64,000 nt of DNA from Saposhnikovia divaricata (Eukaryota > Streptophyta > Magnoliopsida > Apiales > Apiaceae), in contig CM071597.1 of the NCBI GenBank assembly GCA_036435485.1, positions 140,427,647 to 140,491,646 on the forward strand. The letters run 5' to 3'. The notes beneath the pieces are model-generated. The model saw only the letters and a list, made by a program, of their open reading frames with translations. It had not been told where the DNA came from and did not search any database. This document shows, one piece after another, positions 9,301 to 25,037 of this stretch. Positions within the stretch are counted from its first letter, which is position 1, and every line of letters starts with the position of its first letter. Position numbers and translations under genes: made by a program.

Positions 9301-10460
9301 TGACGCCCTTAGTAGGAAAGAGAAGCTCAAGATGATAACTTCAGAGGAAGAGTTAGTGAAAGATTTTGAGAAGTTGGAAATTGAGATTAAGTTACCCGAA
9401 GAGGGCCAAGAAAAGTTGATGGAAATTAGAATCCAACCTCCATTGTTAGAAAAGATTAGACAGTGTCAAGAACGGATAATGGAGGAAGAAGAGAACTCCA
9501 CGGAAGAGATAATGACCGGGGAAGAAATTAAGTGTGAAAGAGACAAGGAAGGGATCATGAGGTACACATACAGGATATGGATCCCAAACGTTCAGGAACT
9601 CAAGGATGAGATTTTAAACGAGGCACACAACTTAAGATACTCGGTGCACCCCGGTAGCACCAAAATGTATAGGGATTTGAAGGAATATTATTGGCCCAAT
9701 ATGAAAAAGGACGTAGTAGAGTGGGTAAGCAGATGCTTGACCTGCCAGCGAGTGAAAGCAGAGCACCAGAAGCCCCGCGGACTTCTACACCCCTTAGAGA
9801 TTCTAGACTGGAAATGGGAACACATATCCATGGATTTCGTAGTAGGTTTACCAAGGACCAAGGCCAATCATGACGCCATATGGGTAATTGTAGATCGACT
9901 GACGAAGTCAGCTCACTTTCTCCCGATAAATGAAAGGTACACGGTCGACAGACTAGTGGATATTTAATTAAAAGAGATAGTGGCGCGACATGGAGTCCCA
10001 GTCGCAATAGTATCCGATCAAGATCCTAGATTTAACTCCAGGTTTTGGAGAAGTTTTCAAGAATGTGTAGGGACCCGGCTGAACATGAGCACAACCTACC
10101 ACCCCCAGACAGACGGGCAAAGTGAAAGGACCATCCAAACGCTAGAGGATATGTTGAGAGTCTGTGCTATAGACTTTAAAGGAAATTGGGATGATCACTT
10201 GCCGTTGATCGAGTTTTCCTACAATAACAGTTTCCATTCAAGTATAGGAATGCCACCTTATGAGGCCCTTTATGGAAGGAAATGTCGATCTCCCTTGTAT
10301 TGGGATGAAGTTGGAGAGCGAAAGATGCTCGGCCCGAAGTGGTCCAACGAACTAAAGATGCAGTAGATCTAATCAGAGGATGGCTGGTAGCAGCCTAGGA
10401 TCGACAAAAGAAATATGTCGACTTAGCTCGAAAAGGCAAAGAATACGAAGTAGGAGACCT
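9300..10460 (+). pseudogene. Integrase, copy 1
   Basis: The HHCC zinc-binding part is seen as HNLRYSVHPGSTK...CLTCQRVKAEH (about 9620-9770). The core follows with its three acidic residues in MDFVVGLP (about 9830), SDQDPRF (about 10015) and GQSERTIQTLE (about 10110). Breaks: one Trp codon lost in frame versus copy 2, TAA at 9965 between the first and second catalytic Asp, and a one-base loss near 10340 that shifts the frame. Copy 2 lacks this core entirely, so this is the only near-complete integrase in element A. Confidence 0.88.
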
Positions 10461-10875
10461 AGTGTTCTTAAAAGTGTTACCTTGGAAAGGTTTAATGAGA
10501 TTTGGAAAGAAAGGAAAGCTGAGTCCCAGATACATTGGACCATTTGAGGTCTTGAGACGGATTGGGGAACTAGCTTATGAGCTGGCATTGCCCCCGAATC
10601 TACAGCAGGTGCACAATGTGTTCCATGTTTCGATGCTGAGGAAGTATAATCCGGATGCCAAGCACATTGTAGAGTATGAGCAAGTGGACATGCAACCGGA
10701 CTTGACCTATGTAGAGCAACCTGTGGAAATCATAGACCGGAAGGAACAAGTGCTCTGAAACAAGGTCATTCAGCTAGTCAGAGTTTTGTGGCAGAACCAC
10801 AATGTAGAATAATCACCCTGGGAGCTTGAAAGTACAATGCAAGAGAAGTACCCCCATTTGTTTTCAAACTGATTC
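10460..10875 (+). pseudogene. Integrase C-terminus with chromodomain-like end, copy 1
   Basis: The GPF/Y-like segment SPRYIGPFEVL and HNVFHVSMLRKY is followed by VEIIDRKEQVL, then after a TGA at 10756 by NKVIQLVRVLWQNHN, a TAA near 10810 and PWELESTMQEKYPHLF. This last stretch matches the chromodomain tail of plant chromoviruses, which steers integration toward particular chromatin. The TGA is a probable CGA to TGA change. Confidence 0.8.
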
Positions 10876-10892
10876 TGGGACGGAATCCTTTT

Positions 10893-10905
10893 AAGGAGGG
10901 GAGAC
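10893..10905 (+). promoter_or_regulatory. Polypurine tract, copy 1
   Basis: aaggaggggagac directly abuts LTR2, preceded by ggacggaatcctttt. The same context is found in C (25025-25037) and in B (minus strand 44855-44867, aaggggggaagac), tying the three families together. Confidence 0.9.
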
Positions 10906-14519
<3,614 letters not shown>

Positions 14520-14750
14520 TGTAAGAACCCCAAATTTTGGATATAATTAAAACTTTTTATTAAGTAATGATAAAATGAGGAACAATGATTCCAACAACAA
14601 GGTCACCAGCTCTAATGAATGGATATTGCTTTGGACAATGATCCTGATGCATTGGTATATTGTCAGAATAGAGTAATTCGATGGTTGAGGACCTAGATAA
14701 GAATAATCTACCATCCAGGAAGGAGCTAATGGATCCTTGAAGGGAAATGA

Positions 14751-14844
14751 GTACGTGCATAGTGTTTCCCATACGTGCATAGTATTTCCCGTACGTGCAT
14801 AGTATTTCCCGTACGTGCATAGTGTTTCCTGTACGTGCATAGTA
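14751..14844 (+). repeat. 20-bp tandem repeat with ACGTG core (about 4.7 copies), 5' LTR of C
   Basis: The unit is gtacgtgcatagtgtttccc, repeated at 14751, 14771, 14791, 14811 and partly at 14831. Each unit carries ACGTG, the core bound by plant bZIP factors, and gcatagtg, a variant of the LTR motif gaatagtg. It is absent from the A and B LTRs. Confidence 0.93.
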
Positions 14845-17800
14845 ATTTGGTGGATGAATAGTGATTTTGTAAGTTGGAAAACTTTTCACTCCACCCTATG
14901 TACGGGACGTGATATGGATGTTTCGAAGTCATATTAGTAATACGCGGAGGAAATAAGTGAATGCAGAGACGGTCGGAATTCAGAAATTCCAAATTCTTTT
15001 CGGTATAATATTTGACCGGACAGTGGATTAAATATTATTATAATCCAAGAATTGAGATATTAACTTTGAGGATTTGATATTTTGGGATGTTATTATATTT
15101 GATTTAAGAATGAAGGTAGGAAACCACTGAGGAGTGGTTATGGCTACAATGTAATAATCGATATTTGGAAAGAATGAATGGAATTCGACTTTATTATTTC
15201 TATGTCTTGAAGAATGCTAAAGGGTAACAATATAGGTAAGAATAATCTATCTTCTAAGGGAATAAGATATTGCAATTTCAAGCAAGAGAATACCCTCATG
15301 TCATCCAGATCGATAACGATTAATCCAGTAGTTCCGTAAAAAGGTTAAGGAACGATCGAAAGAGAATACGGACAATTGTACCACCCTAAGAGAACAAATA
15401 AAGAATACAGAATGAATAGTGTTTGGTGGGAGTATATAATAATATGAGACGACACTATATAGAAGCATTTGGAACGGATTTCCGAGTTCGTATTAGTGAT
15501 CCAGGGGGAAAATAAGTGTATGTAAAAGCTGTCGGATTCTGAAAAACCGCACTTTTATTTTCTCCGAGAGTTCCCTGGACACTGATAGCCTTAAGTATTT
15601 AACGAATGGATTTAAGGAATATAAATTGGAAAGTTAGAATGAAAGATGGAGAATGAAAGTATTATTATTAAAGAGGATTCCCGGTAAACCCTAACTAGAA
15701 ATCCGTGAAATATTCTCACGAACGATCAATTGAAACGGGCAATAACCGGACACAGAAACAAGCAGAGGAAGCAAGAGTCTTGTGCAAGCTACTAGAACAA
15801 ATATCTACTAACCAAGTGGGCAAGAGTAACTAGCATGGTCATGGAATAAACTAGTACTTAGCAAAACAAACCAACTAGTTAGCTTACAACCATCCAAATC
15901 TTGACACATGCCTTGCAATTTTCATCATCCAATACATCATACTCCACTAGCACCACTTGGATGAGATATTATCTCACACAAATCACTTTATGCATTATTG
16001 GATAATCAACCAAGCAAGAAACTCTCCCCCCCCCCTTCCAAGAACACCATTCGGCTTCTTCCTTAATTCAAGAGGGGAAATCAACCTTCCAACCATCATT
16101 TGGTCTCCAAATTTTTATGGTAAGTCCTATAATTCATAAAAGTAATCTCCTAGAAATCTTAGCCCCAAACTCCTCTTTTACCATTTTCAAATAAATCCTC
16201 AAAGGGGAGGATGAATAGTGTTTTAATGAAAACTAATCTTTGATTTTCTTGTTTTCATGATTGATTTAGCAAGCTTAAAGCAATCCAAGGACCATACCAA
16301 GCTTAGTGAGGCTAGAATATACTTCGAGGAAGGTATAAACATCCTAAACTATAGCTTTTACTTTGAGTTTATATGAGTAATAAGAAGGATTGGTTGATTA
16401 GTGGTTGATATGTTAGTTATATGTTTAGATCCATGGATTTGTGGTTGATTATGGTTGATGATCCATGAGATGGTTATAAGGAGATGTTATTGATCTTGTC
16501 ATGATGTTTATCATGTGTTTAAGTGGTTGATTTGATCATGGGGTGATCGTGATAAAGTGTAAAAACTTTGGAAAACGCGTAAACATAGCCGTTATAATGT
16601 CCGATTTTACAATATCATGTTTTGTGTGCCATTTTTCATATCAAGACCCTACTGTCCAGAAACCTTTTCTGCCATGATAGGATAGGTTATGTTATAAGCT
16701 TCGTTTTGATATAAGGAACGTGTGAAACGGACTTACGGTTTAGGAGTTACGGCCGGTTTACTAAAAGTATATCGAAACCGTAACCGAGAATTCGTAACTG
16801 TAATTGAACCCTCGTAAACTATGTAACGTCATGGCGAATCTTGGTAAATAAATACTAGAGGTAAAAAGGAAGGTGTGAAAGAAAACCGTATGTCAAAAGG
16901 ATCATTTTTCGATTTATTAAAAATGTTCGAGTCGAGGTTAAACGCGAACGAACCCCTAAAAGACGACTCTTTTATAACTTCGGTAAAACACTTAGAAAAC
17001 GGGCGATAAAACTCGGAGTATAGTATTGGTTCGTAACGATCGACTTTAGAACTCATATGACTTAAGTATGTCCCAAGTATAAGTACAATGACATGTCGTA
17101 TTAACGAACGAATGTCGGGTCGGATCAGTGATAAAAGTAATCCACTAAAAGGGGTATAACGAGATAACTCGAGAACGTGTTTCGAATTAAGTATAACTTA
17201 ACTTTTTATATGTTAAGTGATTAATCCCGAATGCCTTGGCTATTTATAGATCACCAAGCTGAACCGGGACCCGCTACCACTACCCCTTACCGTACTCGAC
17301 TATCAGGCAAGTTTCAATTCCCTTCTTTTAGGCTGTTGTTGTGATTGAATAAATATATATATATGATTGCTGATATGCATATGCCATTGCATGCATGCCT
17401 ACTTTCAAGTTGAATGGATATACTTGTTCCCTGAATGTTATTGTTGGCTTATAAGCTAGATAGTTATATATCAGTTATGAGCCGGTTATTGTAAGACCCT
17501 CATAGAAGGGCGTATACATCTTATTAATCAAAAATAGACCGGGAGTCAATATTCCTTGATATATCGAGATTACCTCGGAGGAAAATATTTAAGTAAATAT
17601 TTTCTATTATTTGGGCGACGAATATTATTTGAATATTCGTTCGAGACTAATTATTTTAACGATCCTTACTTCAAATAATTATTTGAACGTAACTATTCAA
17701 CGAATAATATTTCTCAATATTCATTCAGAGTCGAATTGATTATCGATTATTATTTCGAATATTCTTCTAAAGATGAGACTACTAAATGAATATTATTTGG

Positions 17801-19174
17801 ATATTCTTTTAGAATATTATTTTATTAAATAAATATTACGTTTGAATATTCATTTAAGATATTGAATACTTGATGAATATTATTTTAATATTCATCTGAA
17901 GCTTGATTTAATTATCGAATATTATCTCGAATATCCCTTAAGGCTTGGATTACTAAATGAATATTACTTGATATTCATTTAGGATATTATTCATTAAATG
18001 AATATTACTTTTGAATATTCATTTAAATTCCTAATTAATTATGAATATTACCTTAAATATTCTTTTCAGGTCTTATTAATTAATGAATATTGTTTTGAGT
18101 ATTCATTTAAATATTTATTTATTCAATAAATATTCTCCTGATATTTCTTCAGGGATTATTTTGAGAAATACTCTGATTAAAGATATTCTTTCATATTCCC
18201 AATTATTCTTTAAATATTTTAACTCAATAAATATTCTCTGAATATTTATTCCATACTTAGTATAACCTCGATAAGGTTTATCTTCTTCGATTATTACAGA
18301 AAATATTTCGGAGTCATATTATTATTAATCTTATATCAAGAAAGGTTCTCAGACATCATTCTTCTTTGAGTCTATCTCCTTAATAATAAGGGAACCTTAC
18401 TTGGAAAAATGTTATTTATCTTGTCGACTTCCCGGTCATAAAGTATTCCCTTCACCCGCAACTCGGGTGCTGTTGACTTATTAAGTCATTGCTTACCTTC
18501 TCATCTTTCGAGGGGTAAGATTACTGGAACAAGTTGATATCCGTCACCAAGTAATAGCTTGGGAGTTATTGGTAAATTTTCCTTTCCAACTAGATACGAC
18601 TACTTTGGGGAGTCTTATCAACAAGTATTATACTTGGGGAAAGGGGGACGAACGTTACATTCAGAATCATGAATTCTATTTGAACTAGGAGTCGTGTAAG
18701 AGGCCGAGTAGCGCCGGTCCATCCCCTTTGGCCCAACCGTTGGCCGGGGAGAGCTAGTAAGGCGGTATACAAGTAAAGCCGTCAGCTCTTCCTTCTACCG
18801 GTAGTAAATCTAAATTGAGCTGTACGATCTCGACTGATCATCAAGATTGGAACAGCGGGCGCGGTGAATACTCCATCATTGGTTCATCATCCAAACTTAT
18901 TTATTTCCTGCAACATGATTACTGTTGGCAAAACTGGAAAAAAATGTTCATAACTGGAATTGCAACCTTTTCATGCAAGTTCCTCTTCTTAATAACAATG
19001 AGAATATCTCGCTTACTTTTTACGTAGCAGATATTTCTACAAACAAATACTTTAAGTTACCTTGTAACTTCATCGTTCATATTATACTGGCATCATTTCC
19101 GTAAATGCATGGCATATGGTTTGAAAGATACTTTTGAACTGTTATACTTTATCGTTCAGTTATATATTATTGTT

Positions 19175-19270
19175 GGTGGGCTATTGCTCACCCTTGCTTT
19201 ATTATTATATCACAACAACAGCTAGACCAGATGACTCGCACAAGGCGCACTCGACGCGGGCGAGGACGAT
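19175..19270 (+). pseudogene. Decayed LTR hairpin and small ORF in C 5' LTR
   Basis: The hairpin ggtgggc/tatt/gctcacc is identical to that of A. The following frame aligns with the A small ORF (QQQLDQM, then RTRRTRRGRGR), but the start codon is ATA instead of ATG and a TGA stops it near 19270. Downstream residues resembling the A end (AEEEAIG) are in another frame. Confidence 0.5.
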
Positions 19271-19605
19271 GAGACTACCAGAGCTGAAGAAGAAGCTATT
19301 GGTAGGATATATTTATTCTTTCAGTACCAAGAATATAGTCTAGTATGACTTATGTAAATGGATGGCAAAGAGTATGTAATTATATTGAAATTCTTTTGGA
19401 TTGTAAGAACTCATAATGTGATTAAGAAAAATTTGATTGTGACTCTGATTTCATCTCTGGGACTATAACGGGTGTGTTTTATATTGTTGTGTTGGGTCAT
19501 AGAGACGTAATTTATTTTATGTTAAGGAAAGTTCAATTGTTGTGGACAGAATTGGAAACCGTAACCACCGGATCCCGGACCCCGGATCTGGGGGTGTTAC
19601 AGAAG

Positions 19606-19617
19606 TGGTATCAGAGC
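19606..19617 (+). promoter_or_regulatory. Primer binding site of C (iMet tRNA)
   Basis: tggtatcagagc lies four bases after the LTR end. It matches the initiator Met tRNA complement exactly over 12 bases. Confidence 0.92.
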
Positions 19618-19789
19618 GTACGTTATAAACCCCAGAGATGAGGCGACGTTAAAACAATAAATTCACTAAGATAATAAGAACTCTTGCCAAGTTCATAGTC
19701 GGACTACTTAATGTAGTGATGACATATAAAACCCATATGGGAACTCGTAAGTATAATGATAGTAACTTAGCTCGATATCGTATCGACGA

Positions 19790-19975
19790 GTAAGGCGACT
19801 GACCTTGAGGCATACGAGCAACAGCGCGATGATGCTTTATATGCTGAAGATCAACGGGTAATTCGATGGAGTACCCTACTGGAGACCCGGAAGAGGTTCC
19901 AGTAGATAAGGAAAATCCTGTGAGGATAAGGAGCTTACCCATGGGTAATGAGGGTCGCAGCCAGAATGACTGTGA
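19790..19975 (+). pseudogene. Pre-gag ORF remnant in C
   Basis: gcgactgacc is followed by codons readable as EAYEQQRDDALYAEDQRVI, aligning with the A copy (QEVAARQHDDDMF). Glu/Pro-rich codons follow. The frame stops within about 40 codons. This shows that C descends from an element carrying the same extra ORF. Confidence 0.5.
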
Positions 19976-22900
19976 TGATTAAGATATGGTGCTCAGAAAA
20001 GTGAGTATAAAGAACCGAGATATTATTAAGAGATCTGAAGATGCATGTTGAATTCATAGCCGGACTACCAGATGTAGTACCAGCAAGAAAGAAGGATTGG
20101 AAGAATTACTTGAGATCTTATACGGAAATAGATGAGAATCCTTAGAGATTTTAATATTAACAAAGACAGAGCTAGAGGGATGTATGATTATCAAAGACAT
20201 CGATTTAGGGCGAGGAGCAGAGTCCCTAGGAATAGTTGAGAATGAGGCAGTAAGTGCCATATCATTTGATAAATGAATCAGTATGAATATTGTCAGTAAT
20301 AATTTGCCACGGGAAGGCAGATGTCATAGGTTATAAATTACGAAACCAAAGTGAGGTTAATGAGGTGGTTTTATTCAGGGAAATGTTCATGAATGAATCA
20401 GTATAAAGTAAAGACATTGGGAAGTGACAGCATGATTGGGTAAAATTATATAAGGAAGTAGTAAGCAAGACAATGATCTCAGAACTTACCGGAAGATAAG
20501 ACCCGTGAGTCAAGATGAACTCGTAATGAGACTACTGCCAGAGACTGAGTATAGAGTTAATTCAACTCAGTTAAATGATGAACCAGAAACGTTAGATGCA
20601 TGTGATTCAGAGGAATATTAAATTCCTTCTTCTCTTTGAATGGATTATAGTAGTACCTTAAGTTTATTCCGATGCGGAATTATAATAGATCAAGTAATAC
20701 GATCAGCAGTTAAAGAGAAAAATGTGAGAAAATCTTCCTGGAGCTAAAAGGTGAAATTGGTAATGACCAAGAGCTGGCATTGCTTAATGGAAAAAGGAAA
20801 CTTTGTGCTTCCAATGACGCTTCGCATAAAGGGTTAGGTAGACCGACATTTGGTAGTATTGAATATCAGGACGTTGTGACAGGTTTCAGTTGGAAATTAT
20901 TGATTCCCTTCTAAGGGATGGATATAATTGATTCCTCTCCAGTGGGTAAACTTCCAATCCGATGATGATTATTTCGTTAACTATGACTGCTTATGATTCC
21001 ACCTGCTTGGAGGTTCATAGAACTATTCTTCAGGTTTCGAAACTGGTCTCCTTGATGTTACCAGTAGGTGGGTAGATTGATCAAAATTTCCCTGAGTCCG
21101 GAAAGGAATTCGGTGAATTCTGGCAAACCTTGTCTTTCTGATTATCAGAGAATGTCATGGAAGAGAGTAGAAACTGGAGCAAACCCTGTGATTCGGGTAA
21201 GGATGCTGTAAAATGGGTTAGTAAACGGACCCTGAGCATTACAATCGACGGTAGTGATAAAATGATGAAGTGAGATTGGACGAAAACAGGAAATGTAAGT
21301 AAGAAACTAGCCGGACGGAGAAACTCCGGGATTGACTTAAGTGAAAAGGCTGTTATGCCAGGAATGGTAAGCTTGCGTGGCACGCGGGATTGATAATAAT
21401 AGATGAAAGATAAAAGTAGAGGAAAGGTGACCAGAGACGGTGCCGAATAGTCGATTAAGACTTATATAAAGTAAAGTTTTGGAAAGGTGGAAAGGTATCA
21501 AAGAAGGCACTATGCCGGCAATTGCTAGAAAAATAATGCTATTAGCCAACCCCTAAAATCATATATTTTTTTTATATTTTTATGTGTGGCCAGTTGAGGC
21601 CAAGTCACAACGGACTATAAAGTGACTAGACCAGCAATGAAAAGACAAAGCAGGGTTGCTTCTAAGAAAGCACCGACTGCAAGGGCTTCTGATATAAAGG
21701 AAACATTAATGAGATCGTTTGAATCTTCTGCCGAACAACCCATGTTTTGATTGGGAATTCACTAGACCTTTTTAGGATGGGGTCACCCGTACTAAAGTGA
21801 CTCATGTGTATATGGTTGTCCAAGATTTCGAGTAAAATGGAAGTATAGTGACTTGAGATGTATGATGTTAGGGTATCATGAATACCATGAATATATTATG
21901 ACGGAAGAAAATAAACAATGAAGGTATATGAAGAGGGTATAGAAAAGGTCAGAAATTGAACAGTATGCTGTAGGAATTTTGTCTGAGGCAAGTACCTTTG
22001 CGAAGAACGATAAGCACTAAGAGATTCACGTTGAACTCGACCAATATCTTCCAGAACATCCTTGCTACTATTAACAAGTTCGGTAAGAGAAGAGATTGGC
22101 ATACGTTGCCTTTTTGGAAGGCCAAATAGGCTGACAACTATCTGAAAGAAGAGGGTGGCATTAAACCACCGATCGATTATCAAATGAGAATGATTGAAAA
22201 GAGACCTTTATTAAGGATACATGATCTGATTGCCAATTACAAGATGCAAGAATTCCTTGGCAGTTGAATTAAGGATAGGATATCCATAAATTAAGACAAA
22301 CCCTGGGGAATGCACAAGGGGTGGCATTAACCCTAATAACGACATTATGACTTCAGATGATATGAGCTGGACTTGCTAAGGCAACGATGACCGGTAAGGA
22401 TTATTAAAAAGAGTTCTGGGAAGAACATAGATAGAATTATTAGAGTATTGATCAATGACATTTTGATATACCCGGTACCCAGAAAATACCGGAGGAATGA
22501 TAAGGATGGCCTACGAAACCTTACAAGGAAAAAGGGTAATATTCCGAACTGCAAAAATGGAAGTTTGGTAAGGAAAGTATGACATCGTAACAATAATGCC
22601 AGATGAGGCATGTATGAAACCCTGAGGAAGTATGGGTTGAACCTATAATGGTTGAGATTATCCTAAGATAAAGAAAGAACTAAGAAAAGAAGTATCCTAA
22701 GTATTGGGAATAAACGTGATAAAGTTCCCACGGGTAGGTGGAAGCAATGACTTATGGAAAAAGACTGATAAATATATTTTTCTCCATCAGCAGAGCTTAA
22801 GGGAGAATGCTTTCACCCAACAGTGATGGGAATGAGGTAGAAATGTTTGAATTGGAATATATCCAGAGAACAAGGGTTACCAGAAATTATTATTATCAGG

Positions 22901-23400
22901 AAAGGCCAATGAGGTGGCCGACAGTCTAAGTATAAAGGAATAATTATAAATGTTCATACCGAAGAAACAAAATGATATTTGGAAAGACCTTGAAGGTCAT
23001 ATGGGAGTGGAGGAAGTTACATTCCTTTTGATGATTGTGCAAGAATCGAAGGTAATAATAGTTTAAGTAAAGATTCGATTCCTGATGGAGTCTTAAGCAT
23101 ATTACGTACCTTAGAAGGTTCCGTTTTGAGGCAAACCAGGACCATGGTACAAAATTGATGAAGTAAACCGTTAAGTTTCCAGTCTTTTATGGAAGATGCA
23201 TAAGTGATAGTTTCATCAACCGGACCTAGCTGCGATGCTTGAAACTCTCCTGCAATTCTATCTGCTTCATGTTATATCTACATCAAGTTCAGGAAGTGTT
23301 CCTTATGGATAAGGAATAATGATTACTTTGTCTCCCTAAGGGATTTGAAACCCGTAGGGTTAACTATTAACGCACTACGTAAACAACAAGCGATGGTGAT
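19976..23400 (+). pseudogene. Scrambled gag-pol remnants of C
   Basis: No ORF of use. Recognisable fragments: an RNase H piece at about 20757-20840 (tggcattgcttaatgg...gacgcttcgcataaaggg, matching A); an RT piece at about 22440-22480 (atcaatgacattttgata, the YxDD region with one Asp changed to Asn); an RNase H end at about 22890-22925 (ggaaaggccaatgaggtggc). Order is disturbed, since RNase H-like sequence also precedes RT. The rest is AG-rich sequence with many indels. Confidence 0.6.
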
Positions 23401-23427
23401 TCTTCTGAGAAAGGAGATGACAACGTA

Positions 23428-23545
23428 AAGATAAAGAAAGTGCTGCTATTGATAAGCTAAATGGCATGTTGATGAATGACAAGCAAGTTTGTGTTAGTGT
23501 ACTTCTGCACAAACAAGATAGAGAATATGAGGTTGATAATTCGTG
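23428..23545 (+). pseudogene. Poly(A)-binding-protein-like fragment in C
   Basis: Translates to DKESAAIDKLNGMLMNDKQV followed by CVSVLLHKQDRE. This matches the end of the second RRM of plant cytoplasmic poly(A)-binding proteins, whose family signature is AIDKLNGMLLNDKQVYVG. It is only about 35 codons long, ends at a stop, and cannot function. A diverged copy lies at 44976-45054 in element B. It sits where integrase core sequence would be expected. Confidence 0.6.
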
Positions 23546-23584
23546 ATGCTAAACGTATTCCCGTAAAAAGAATTAATGAGACTT

Positions 23585-23860
23585 GGAGGGAAGGGCGGTT
23601 GAGCCCGAGACTTATTGGGCCACCTGAGAGTTTATAAGTGTTCGGACGGCGGTATTCGAGCCAGCCTTACCCCCAAAACTTATAGCACGGTCATAACGGG
23701 TTTTCATGTGGCCAGGCTACGCCAGTAAAATGCAGATGTCAACAGGTGATAGGAGTACGAGCATGTAGATATACGACCTGGTCTGACTTACGAAAGACAA
23801 CCTGTGGAAAACCACGGATAGAAAAGAACAAATGATGAGAAACAAGGTTGGCAGAAGTAG
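23585..23860 (+). pseudogene. Integrase C-terminal/chromodomain remnant of C
   Basis: ggttgagcccgagacttattgggcc and the following 250 bp align with the A segment from SPRYIGPFEVL through DLTYVEQPVE and IIDRKEQ, with several frameshifts. Downstream to 25020 I see only noncoding AG-rich sequence and the polypurine region. Confidence 0.6.
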
Positions 23861-25024
23861 ATTATATGACTCTAAGTTAAAGGGATCGGGCCAGATTCAT
23901 TTCGGAAAGTTTAAATTGGAATAACGTAATGATTATAGAATAAATGTGACGGAATACCGATAAAGAGGTACCAAGTGCAAAAAGGTGTCCCAATAAAGAG
24001 GTGAAGGTGAAAGTAAATAATAGAAACGAGTAAGAATCAGATAATAAGAAGGATGTGATTGATAAAGAAAAGGCTGGGAAAGCAACTATGGAACGAGAAG
24101 CAAGGAATGTTATGAATGGGTTTTCTAATGAACTCTCAGGACGACAACCTGATAGTGTCAATATTATAGCATGAAAAAGCTAGTAACATGATATGGGATG
24201 TCAGTAATAATGATGTCAAGTGAGAAATCTAAGATTTAACCTGAAAGGTTGAAGGATTTCCCGAATGTGAGTATCGCTAAGATTGAACAAGAGTATTTGT
24301 CCATAGAATAATGGACAAAGCAGCAAGATATGTTGACACATGAGATTGCGATCAAATAGTATTGGATATAATTATGATTAATTTCTTCTCTGATAAACCT
24401 CTATAGTTCAGAGGTAAATTCTGAGTATGATATTCTACAATCGTGAAAGCTTTCTATAATCCTTTAGAACTCTTTTCTCTTCTTCTCTCTTATTCACCTT
24501 CTTTATGAATTGAGAAGAACAACCCTTTTAGGAGGGGAGGTACTGCTACGTGACTATCTGTCTATGTGATAGAAGTCTAAGTGGAATGCCATGACTTGTT
24601 TAATTGCTTGTCAAGTACTAAAGGCTGGCCCCCTTCTGTACTAACTATGCAATATAACAAATGTTCAATTGATCATAGTGATCTCTCAATAAATCTTTCC
24701 ACTTCTCTATATTGATCGAGATTGCGAAGATTAAAGCGATCAGGAAATGCACAGTACGAGCGAGGTTACCTCCGAATTCGTAGGGTGATAGTGATACCAA
24801 TGTTACTGCAGGTAATAAGGATAAGACTGAGTAAGAGTATAACCCGTATAGTGAGTTGTACGAAAGGTAGCAACGTTGATGGAAAAAGGATACAGTATGA
24901 ATCGTAGCACTAGAAGATGTGCTGAGGAAGGGTAGAACGACTAATAATTGACCGGGAAGCTAAAAAGTGAACGGCAGGCAAACGACTCTTTGCTTCCTAC
25001 CTGATTCCGGGACGGAATCCTTTT

Positions 25025-25037
25025 AAGGAGGGGAGAC
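25025..25037 (+). promoter_or_regulatory. Polypurine tract of C
   Basis: aaggaggggagac abuts the 3' LTR, preceded by gggacggaatcctttt, identical in pattern to element A. Confidence 0.92.

Larger units (their letters stand above)
14520..19601 (+). repeat. Element C 5' LTR (5.08 kb)
   Basis: Starts tgtaagaacccc and ends ggtgttaca. The first 590 bp are an extra segment, including a five-copy 20-bp repeat. From about 15110 the sequence parallels the start of the A LTR (taagaatga...ggaattcgac). Landmarks: TATA-like site 15454; donor-like atg|gtaagt with intron start 16120; AT-rich palindrome array 17580-18265; acceptor-like gttcag ending 19159; hairpin 19175-19192; decayed small ORF after it. No gag or pol sequence. 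Confidence 0.92.

Noticed and set aside
14547..14992. Overlapping minus-strand frames with TYGKYYARTGNTMHV-like repeats in C LTRs
   Set aside because: They only read the 20-bp tandem repeat in several frames; no ATG context or homology.
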